A stretch of 59,679 bases of DNA from Cyanobium sp. Aljojuca 7A6 (lineage in GTDB: Bacteria; Cyanobacteriota; Cyanobacteriia; PCC-6307; Cyanobiaceae): the NCBI RefSeq assembly GCF_024346455.1, contig NZ_JAGQCY010000018.1:1-59679 (forward strand), written 5' to 3'. The position numbers and the translations under genes are program-made. Shown one piece after another: positions 54,374 through 59,679 of this stretch; position 1 is the stretch's first letter; each line of letters begins with the position of its first letter. The notes below the pieces were generated by a model. It searched no databases and was not told where the DNA came from. It saw nothing but the letters and a program-made list of their open reading frames with translations.

Positions 54374-55111
54374 TCAGATCAGTCCGTGCAACAGATGGCC
54401 GTAACCGAAATGGCGCAGTCCCTCAAGGATGCCCTCGCAACCATGGCCGCTGGCGCGGTAGGTGCGGGACAGGCCCGGCAGGGCGCGCACCAGTCCGGGC
54501 TCGGCATTGCCCACCATCACGCTCTGAAGACCCGTCTCGAACATGGCCAGATCGTTGAGGGAATCTCCCGCCGTGACCACCAGGGCGGCTTCCAACTCCA
54601 GCCATTCGAGCAGCCCCAGCAGGGTGCTGCCCTTGTTGACACCGGCCGGCAATACGTCGAGGTACTTGTCACCGGAGACGAGGCAATCCACCCCATGGGC
54701 CTCAATCGCCGGCAGTTGGCTGAGGTCGAGCCTGAGGGGATCGATGCCGTAGGCCAGGCGCCGAACCGTGCTGAGCGGTTTGGCAGAGAGACCGGGGAGG
54801 CTCGCCAGCAGGGGAAGAACCTGCTCCGCCCGTCCACGCCAGAGGGCCTCGATCGGCTCCAGCGCCAGGGGCGAGGGGGTGAGGGAAGCCCCGCAGGCCA
54901 CGGTGCAGCCCACATCGCCGATCACCAGGTGGGGGGGATGGAGGCCATGGGCGGCCTCCTGAACCAGCAGCCGGGCGACGGAACGCAGGTCCCGTCCCGT
55001 GCTGAAGACCTGCAGGATCCTGTGGCGCTGGGAGGCCAGCCAGCCATACAGGCGACGGCGGGTCGGGATAGTCCCTTCCAGCAAGGTTCCATCGAGGTCG
55101 GTGACCAGCAC
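54374..55111 (-). CDS. HAD phosphatase of the sucrose-phosphatase group
   Basis: A 245-residue HAD protein beginning at GTG 55111 directly with motif I (VTDLDGTLLEG). Motif II is VFSTGRD, the motif III Lys lies in GVNKGSTLLG, and motif IV is TAGDSLNDLAMF. The end, LSRTYRASGHGCEGILEGLR, parallels the end of cyanobacterial sucrose-6-phosphate phosphatase. The class (S6PP) also includes mannosyl-3-phosphoglycerate and glucosylglycerol-phosphate phosphatases, so a compatible-solute phosphate is a reasonable substrate. The open frame upstream has no ATG. Confidence 0.75.
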   Translation of the reverse strand: MLVTDLDGTLLEGTIPTRRRLYGWLASQRHRILQVFSTGRDLRSVARLLVQEAAHGLHPPHLVIGDVGCTVACGASLTPSPLALEPIEALWRGRAEQVLPLLASLPGLSAKPLSTVRRLAYGIDPLRLDLSQLPAIEAHGVDCLVSGDKYLDVLPAGVNKGSTLLGLLEWLELEAALVVTAGDSLNDLAMFETGLQSVMVGNAEPGLVRALPGLSRTYRASGHGCEGILEGLRHFGYGHLLHGLI

Positions 55112-55360
55112 CAGATCGATCTCGCTAGGCAGGGGCGCCGCCAGGTGCTCCTGGAAGCGGGCCCGGGGAGCCCTCCGATGGGCCTCACGACCGGGCCCCC
55201 AGAGGGAACCACTCCCGGAACCGGAGACCGTGAACGGACTCTATCCCATCACAGGGCACTCCTGTCAACCGTGCAACCCACACCCGAGTTTGTATCCTTC
55301 GCCACTGTCAAGATCCCTCCATGATTCGTTACAGTGAGGTCTCCCCCGAGGGTTCCTTCC

Positions 55361-55507
55361 ATGTCTGACGCTTCCCAGCCCCGCTTCGGTTTCGTCAACT
55401 TCGCCGAAACCTGGAATGGCCGCCTGGCCATGATGGGCTTTGTGATCGGCCTCGCGACCGAAATTCTTACCGGCCAAGGCATTCTGGCCCAGGTTGGCCT
55501 CGGCTGA
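55361..55507 (+). CDS. High-light-inducible protein (HLIP)
   Basis: A 48-residue protein from ATG 55361. It contains the chlorophyll-binding signature ETWNGRLAMMGFVIGLATEI of the single-helix LHC-like proteins. HLIPs bind chlorophyll and carotenoid in thylakoids and protect photosystem assembly intermediates under high light. A GTTACA half-site lies at 55328-55333, like the half-site of the RpaB-bound HLR1 element, and a TATCCT -10-like box at 55293-55298. A strong terminator follows. Confidence 0.93.
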   Translation: MSDASQPRFGFVNFAETWNGRLAMMGFVIGLATEILTGQGILAQVGLG

Positions 55508-55558
55508 AGCCCTGGGACCAACGCCCCCACCAACAGTTGAATCGCCTCCGTGGCCGTG

Positions 55559-55584
55559 GCCGCTGGTTCATCCGGCGGCTTTTT
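55559..55584 (+). terminator. Intrinsic terminator after the HLIP gene
   Basis: An 8-bp stem, GCCGCTGG (55559-55566) with CCGGCGGC (55572-55579) including one T-G pair, a 5-base loop, then TTTTT (55580-55584). It ends a monocistronic HLIP transcript. Confidence 0.85.
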
Positions 55585-55637
55585 CATGGCCCCAGCGGCG
55601 GTCCTAGGTTGGGGTTCTTCCCGGGTTGCATCCCGCC

Positions 55638-55832
55638 ATGGCACCGACCGCCACTGTTTCACGCTTCTATGTCGGCAACCGTCGCGATGGGTCCAGGCTG
55701 CTGAGCAGCGCCCTGGTGATCACCGGGGCTGGCCTGATCCGCCTGGACCATCCCGTTGGACGGGCTGTGGCCCTGGTGGCAGGCCTGCTTAGCCTCTATT
55801 GGTGGCTCTGCTATCGCAAGCTCCAGCACTGA
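55638..55832 (+). CDS. Small two-helix membrane protein
   Basis: 64 residues from ATG 55638 (TTG 55626 would add four). Two hydrophobic helices (LLSSALVITGAGLIRL and AVALVAGLLSLYWWLCYRK) flank a short loop. It is 4 bases upstream of xseA and separated from the HLIP gene by a terminator, so it probably begins the xseA-xseB transcript. No family recognised. Confidence 0.5.
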   Translation: MAPTATVSRFYVGNRRDGSRLLSSALVITGAGLIRLDHPVGRAVALVAGLLSLYWWLCYRKLQH

Positions 55833-55836
55833 CTCC

Positions 55837-57090
55837 ATGCTCATGGCCCCTGGCAGCACCGCGGCTGCCCGCCAGCACGACAGCATTCCCCGTTTCACGG
55901 TCGCCGAGCTGAACCAAGCCATCGGCACCCTGCTTGACCGAGGGTTCGCGCCCCGCTTCCTGCTGGAGGCCACCGTGGGGCGTCCCCAGCAGAAAAAAGG
56001 CCATCTCTGGCTCAGCCTCCTCGACGGCCAGGCCAGCATCCAGGGGGTGATCTGGGCCTCCCAGCTGCAGAAACTCAGCTTCATTCCCCAGGAAGGCGAT
56101 GGGGTGGTGGTGGTCGGCAAGCTCAACTTCTGGGCCGCCCGGGCCAGCCTCACGGTGCAGGTGCTGGATCTGCGCCCCAGCCTGACCACGGTGTTGCGCC
56201 AGTTTGAGCAGGTCCGCGACCGCCTGGAGCCGGAAGGTCTGTTCGACCCCGAGCGGAAGCGTCCGCTACCGGCCTGGCCTCGTCGCATCGCCCTGCTCAC
56301 CAGCGTGCCCAGCGCCGCCCTGGCCGACATGCTGCGTACGGCACGGGAACGCTGGCCTGCCACGGAGCTGCTCGTGGTGCCGATCCCCGTTCAGGGGAAT
56401 GTGGAGTCCCAGATCATCAGTGCCATCGACGGCCTTGGCCAGAAGCACGCCAGCCTGGGCCTCGAAGCCCTGGTGCTGGCCCGTGGCGGGGGCAGCCGGG
56501 AGGATCTGGCCGTCTTCGACGGCGAGCAGCTGGCTCGCTGCCTGGCGGCGTCGCCGTGGCCTGTCATCTGTGGCATCGGCCACGAAGATGACGTCACCAT
56601 CGCTGATCTCGTGGCTGACTATCGGGCCTCCACACCGACAGCCGCCCTGGTGGCCGTGCTGCCGGACCGCAGCCAGGTGCTCCGTTCCATGGCCCAGGAG
56701 CGCGACCATCTGCAGCGCACCCTGTCGTTGCGCCTTGCTTCAGCCAGACAACGGCTTACCACCCGACAGGAGCAGCTGCTGCGGCTGCACCCGCGACGGC
56801 TGCTGGAGCAACAGCAGCAGTGGCTGGCATGGCAACGCCAGTTGCTGCAGGCGCTTTCCCCCCAGCACCTGCTGGCGAGGGGCTTCAGCCTGCTGCGGGA
56901 CAGCGACGGACGCCTGCTGCGCTCGGTGAGCCAGCTTCGGCCGGACGCCGAGGTCATCGCCGAGCTGGCCGATGGCAGGGTGGCCATGCGGGTGCAAGCA
57001 ACCGAATGGGACGGACCTGGCCCGGAGTCCTCCGAGACCCCCGATCCGACGGGCGGTCCCCTTGGCTACACCGCCGAACCACACGACTGA
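55837..57090 (+). CDS. xseA: Exonuclease VII large subunit
   Basis: A 417-residue protein from ATG 55837. An N-terminal OB-fold (FTVAELNQAIGTLLDRGFAP, then VIWASQLQKL) is followed by the catalytic domain, with LVLARGGGSREDLAVFDGE and PVICGIGHEDDVTIADLVAD. A long coiled-coil with Gln/Arg/Leu-rich repeats that binds XseB follows, then a C-terminal beta region (LLARGFSLLRDSDGRLL). Exo VII degrades single-stranded DNA from both ends. xseB follows 31 bases later. Confidence 0.93.
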   Translation: MLMAPGSTAAARQHDSIPRFTVAELNQAIGTLLDRGFAPRFLLEATVGRPQQKKGHLWLSLLDGQASIQGVIWASQLQKLSFIPQEGDGVVVVGKLNFWAARASLTVQVLDLRPSLTTVLRQFEQVRDRLEPEGLFDPERKRPLPAWPRRIALLTSVPSAALADMLRTARERWPATELLVVPIPVQGNVESQIISAIDGLGQKHASLGLEALVLARGGGSREDLAVFDGEQLARCLAASPWPVICGIGHEDDVTIADLVADYRASTPTAALVAVLPDRSQVLRSMAQERDHLQRTLSLRLASARQRLTTRQEQLLRLHPRRLLEQQQQWLAWQRQLLQALSPQHLLARGFSLLRDSDGRLLRSVSQLRPDAEVIAELADGRVAMRVQATEWDGPGPESSETPDPTGGPLGYTAEPHD

Positions 57091-57121
57091 GTCTCTACCC
57101 ATCCCATCCCTGTTTCAACCG

Positions 57122-57424
57122 ATGGCCAGGACCACCCCCAAATCCAGCTCTCCGCCTCAAGAATCCTCCGGCACAACGTCCAAACCTCCATTGGCGGCGC
57201 ATGGGGTCGAGGATCTGAGCTTCCGCGAATCCCAGACGGCTCTCGAGCTCTGCCTGGCCCAGCTGCAGGACCAGGAGCTGGATGTGGAGGCGATGGCCGA
57301 TCTCTACCGCAGGGCTCTGGCTTACGCGGAGCGCTGCGCGTCGGTGCTGGAGCAGGTGGAACAGCAGGTGATGCAATGGGATCCGAACCAGCCAGAACAT
57401 CCCCCTACGCCCTACAGCCCATGA
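57122..57424 (+). CDS. xseB: Exonuclease VII small subunit
   Basis: A 100-residue protein from ATG 57122. The core SFRESQTALELCLAQLQDQE followed by MADLYRRALAYAERCASVLE fits XseB (usual core about 60-70 residues), which wraps around the XseA coiled-coil. The N-terminal Ser/Pro-rich and C-terminal Pro-rich tails are extra. The stop overlaps the next start (ATGA). Confidence 0.88.
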   Translation: MARTTPKSSSPPQESSGTTSKPPLAAHGVEDLSFRESQTALELCLAQLQDQELDVEAMADLYRRALAYAERCASVLEQVEQQVMQWDPNQPEHPPTPYSP

Positions 57425-57828
57425 GCGAAGAAGCACTTCCGACTCGACAAGGACCTGGCGGCCTCAGCTGGATCGCCTGGCTCTATCTGGCCCTGGCCGT
57501 GGCTGGTGGAGTCCTGCCCTGGCTGGCCAATCTGGATTTCATCCACAGCGAGGGGGCAACCTTTGATCTGGGTCTGTTCATTCGCCAGGCGAATGCCAAT
57601 CCGGCGGCCCGCTCCCTGTCCCGTGATCTGGCCATCGGGGCAACGGCCGTGACGATCTGGATGGTGCGCGAAAGTCGCCGTCTCGGCATGCGGGGACTCG
57701 GCTGGGTGTTGCTCAGCTGCGTCACGATCGCCTTTGCCTTCGGCGCGCCCCTGTTCCTGCATCTACGCGAACGGCGCCTGCTGGAGCTGTCCCGCCTTGG
57801 CCAGGACGGTCCAGCCGTCAACGGATGA
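57421..57828 (+). CDS. DUF2834 membrane protein
   Basis: A 135-residue membrane protein from ATG 57421, overlapping the xseB stop. Three helices are likely: IAWLYLALAVAGGVLPWLAN, DLAIGATAVTIWMVRESRRL and GWVLLSCVTIAFAFGAPLFL. The phrases NPAARSLSRDLAIGATA and APLFLHLRER match DUF2834, found mainly in cyanobacteria and other aquatic bacteria and of unknown function. Confidence 0.75.
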   Translation: MSEEALPTRQGPGGLSWIAWLYLALAVAGGVLPWLANLDFIHSEGATFDLGLFIRQANANPAARSLSRDLAIGATAVTIWMVRESRRLGMRGLGWVLLSCVTIAFAFGAPLFLHLRERRLLELSRLGQDGPAVNG

Positions 57829-57837
57829 GCCGATCCC

Positions 57838-58260
57838 TCAGGGGGTTTCGCTCTCTCGGATGGCACCCTCCGCAGGGCCGGAAGCCCCCAGATCGACAGC
57901 CTCCACGTTGATGGTCACGTCGCGTGCGTCAAGCTCAGCGTCGGGCCCCGATCCCCAGAAAAACGCTCCGGAGGCGGCAGTGGGCTCCGAGCCAGACGCT
58001 TCAGCGCTATCGAAGGCGCTTCCGCACGCTGGACAGGCCTCGCTGCCCAGGCTGGTGAAGCCACAGTTTGGGCAAGTGCGCAGGCGGCGGCGGAGCACCT
58101 GCCAGCCGATCAGACCCACCCCTGCGAGCAGCAGCGGCAGCAACAGCAGGGTAAGGGTGAGGCCCCCGACAACATCCAGCAGGATCCGGCCCACCGATGT
58201 GGGCACCAGGAGTATGGCCGCCGCCACGCCGATCCAGAGCCAGGGAATACGGCGCTCCAT
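57838..58260 (-). CDS. Membrane protein with a cytosolic zinc ribbon
   Basis: 140 residues from ATG 58260, overlapping the stop of the upstream gene (TGATG). Two hydrophobic segments (WLWIGVAAAILLVPTSVGRI and LTLTLLLLPLLLAGVGLIGW) are followed by CPNCGFTSLGSEACPACGSA, a CxxC-x10-CxxC zinc ribbon. The rest is an acidic tail. Function unknown; the ribbon suggests a protein- or nucleic-acid-binding face at the membrane. Confidence 0.65.
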   Translation of the reverse strand: MERRIPWLWIGVAAAILLVPTSVGRILLDVVGGLTLTLLLLPLLLAGVGLIGWQVLRRRLRTCPNCGFTSLGSEACPACGSAFDSAEASGSEPTAASGAFFWGSGPDAELDARDVTINVEAVDLGASGPAEGAIRESETP

Positions 58261-58523
58261 CAACGCTGGAAGCGCGGGTCATTCTCAATCCATCGTTCGA
58301 TCGCCGCCAGACCCTCAAGGCCGGCCCAGCCCAGCAGCAACGCCGCCACCAACCAGGCCGCCAGCAAGCCGAGACCGAGCAGCAGCGGCACCAACGCCAG
58401 GGTGGTCAGACCGATCACAACGACGGCGCCCACAGCCATGCAGACAAGAGCGAGGCTGGCCGGCAGAGGCGGGATCCGGAGGGCAGGCTTGGCCAAGGGT
58501 CCATGCAACGAAGCGACCTCCAT
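58260..58523 (-). CDS. Small two-helix membrane protein
   Basis: 87 residues from ATG 58523. Two adjacent hydrophobic stretches (LALVCMAVGAVVVIGLTTLA and LGLLAAWLVAALLLGWAGLE), then a soluble end IERWIENDPRFQR. It is coupled to the zinc-ribbon gene by the TGATG overlap and follows the YihY-like gene by 23 bases; the three may form a membrane-protein operon. No family recognised. Confidence 0.55.
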   Translation of the reverse strand: MEVASLHGPLAKPALRIPPLPASLALVCMAVGAVVVIGLTTLALVPLLLGLGLLAAWLVAALLLGWAGLEGLAAIERWIENDPRFQR

Positions 58524-58546
58524 CCTGACCCGAAACGGACCCGACC

Positions 58547-59551
58547 TCAGCGCGGCAGAGGTGTCGATGGCCCCCCTGGCGCCCCGCCGGAAAGCACCAC
58601 ACTGAAACACTGGCCGAAATACAGAATCACCCCCACCATCCAGACCCAGAGCGTCAGCAGTAAGACGCCACCAACCACCCCATAGGCCTGGAATCGCAAC
58701 CCGAGGGCCAGCAGGCTCCTTCCCAGCAGAAGATTCGAGAGGGTGAGGCTGACACTCACGAGCAAGGCGCCGGGAATCAGGGGGCGGAAAGGGATCCGGC
58801 GCGACGGCAGCATCCAGAGAAAAAACAGAGCGGCGGCGAAGCTGATCAGCAGGGAAAGGAGTAAATCCAGGCCATAGGAAAGGGAACTCAGCCAAAGCAA
58901 CGGCTTGGGCAGGTAGAGCTGCACCTGCTCCTGGAACCCCCTGGAACTGAACAGACGCACGGTGCTGAAGAGCTGGTCAACGACGATCAGGACCCCGACG
59001 AACAGGATGAGTGACAGGGCTTTCAATCGCAAGGCGACGAAACGAACAACGTGTTGCTGCCAGCGCAGGTTGTCGAGTCCGAAGGGGCGATTCCACCAGA
59101 GACGGTCGGCCCCGCGCTGGAGCGTCAGATAGATGTTGCTGGCACTGAGGGCGAGCAGCACAAGACCGAGGAGGCCGGCACCGAAGCCCTGATTCGTGAA
59201 GCGCCGCAAGGTGGCCTCAAAGCCCGGCAAAGCTGCTGACGGCAGCACCTGTGCCACATAGATGAGCAGGCGTTCGAAGCGCTCCACGTCACGTCCGAGA
59301 AGCCGTGAAGCGACGGACAGCGCGATGAGCAGGGCAGGGAAGAAGGATTGGAGGGTGTGGTACGCGAACGCGGCACTGAGATCAACGCAATCTGCCCGCA
59401 GCCAAAGCGCATAGGCCTTCCAGATGGGACGAAAGCGACCACGCCAATTCACGGCAGGACCAATGTCATGGGTATCGAGCGGTTCCACCGAAGCATTCTG
59501 CCCACCAACACGCAACAGCCCCTGGCCCTGCTTTGGCGTTGGCCATCCCAA
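58547..59551 (-). CDS. YihY/BrkB family inner-membrane protein
   Basis: A 334-residue protein with about six helices. Family stretches include LSAAFAYHTLQSFFPALLIA near residue 60, TLQRGADRLWW, and FRPLIPGALLVSVSLTLSNL near the C-terminal third. YihY/BrkB proteins were once called ribonuclease BN by mistake; their actual function (possibly transport) is unsettled. The N-terminal 35 residues are hydrophilic and may include non-translated sequence, as internal starts exist. Confidence 0.85.
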   Translation of the reverse strand: MGWPTPKQGQGLLRVGGQNASVEPLDTHDIGPAVNWRGRFRPIWKAYALWLRADCVDLSAAFAYHTLQSFFPALLIALSVASRLLGRDVERFERLLIYVAQVLPSAALPGFEATLRRFTNQGFGAGLLGLVLLALSASNIYLTLQRGADRLWWNRPFGLDNLRWQQHVVRFVALRLKALSLILFVGVLIVVDQLFSTVRLFSSRGFQEQVQLYLPKPLLWLSSLSYGLDLLLSLLISFAAALFFLWMLPSRRIPFRPLIPGALLVSVSLTLSNLLLGRSLLALGLRFQAYGVVGGVLLLTLWVWMVGVILYFGQCFSVVLSGGAPGGPSTPLPR

Positions 59552-59564
59552 AGACAGCCAATAG

Positions 59565-59587
59565 AAAAGCCACCCTGCTCGGGTGGC
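59565..59587 (-). terminator. Intrinsic terminator of a gene beyond the right edge
   Basis: A 7-bp stem, GCCACCC (59569-59575) with GGGTGGC (59581-59587), and a 5-base loop. On the minus strand it is followed by TTTT. It would end a transcript entering from the right, just before the YihY gene start. The remaining 92 bases to the window edge show no identifiable gene. Confidence 0.65.
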
Positions 59588-59679
59588 CTTTCCTGCAGCT
59601 CACAGATGAGCCGCTGACTCACACAACGCCTGACGGCTGCTGCAGAGAAGAAGTTTTACCTGGCATCGAGCTATTTTCG

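Overview
The window looks like a piece of chromosome from a high-GC picocyanobacterium of the Cyanobium / freshwater Synechococcus type. The evidence is a high-light-inducible protein (HLIP, 55361), an NdbB-type type-2 NADH dehydrogenase, stand-alone DUF1400 and DUF2973 proteins, a cyanobacterial porin, a RarA protein with the long C-terminal extension typical of cyanobacteria, and Ktr potassium-uptake genes. Genes are tightly packed, often with ATGA or TGATG overlaps. No rRNA, tRNA, CRISPR array or intact insertion sequence was recognised.

0-7.5 kb: a truncated gene at the left edge, a PLD-family lipoprotein, an FAD monooxygenase, several small secreted proteins, phosphoglucomutase (pgm) and an outer-membrane porin. 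7.5-12.1 kb (minus strand): a compact five-gene run reading Anbu proteasome-like protease, glutaminase, AI-2E-family transporter, secreted protein and Na+/glutamate symporter (gltS), facing the porin gene. I read this as a candidate peptide/glutamine/glutamate salvage operon. A 22-bp palindrome and a -10-like box lie just upstream of it. 12.2-23.2 kb (minus strand): a LysM protein, a small membrane protein and two complete RND efflux pumps (adaptor plus permease, twice) with a small membrane gene between them.

23.2-32.9 kb is the accessory, eroded part. It holds a 1.5-kb stretch with a PiT phosphate-permease remnant, a P-type ATPase, and a markedly AT-richer KefB-type cation:proton antiporter. 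Fragments that look like an old Mrp/Mnh Na+/H+ antiporter operon flank the antiporter on the opposite strand. Next come a porin remnant and a second gltS, and a further mnhC-like scrap lies beyond that gltS. The picture is of a multisubunit antiporter lost and a single-gene antiporter gained, and of a porin-gltS pair that occurs twice.

32.9-59.7 kb is mostly core genome: rarA, a DUF1400 protein, peroxiredoxin Q, coaX and cysH. A long plus-strand chain follows (ndbB, HAD hydrolase, hflX, 1-Cys peroxiredoxin, ktrB, ktrA, anmK), in which hflX runs into the peroxiredoxin without a stop codon. After that come a ribbon-helix-helix protein, a Nif11-like protein, an ABC-F ATPase, a Cys-rich 54-residue protein, an HtrA protease and a DUF2973 pair. 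The rest is an hrpB helicase with no canonical start codon, a sucrose-phosphatase-like HAD protein, an HLIP with a clear terminator, xseA-xseB, a DUF2834 protein, a zinc-ribbon membrane protein and a YihY/BrkB protein.
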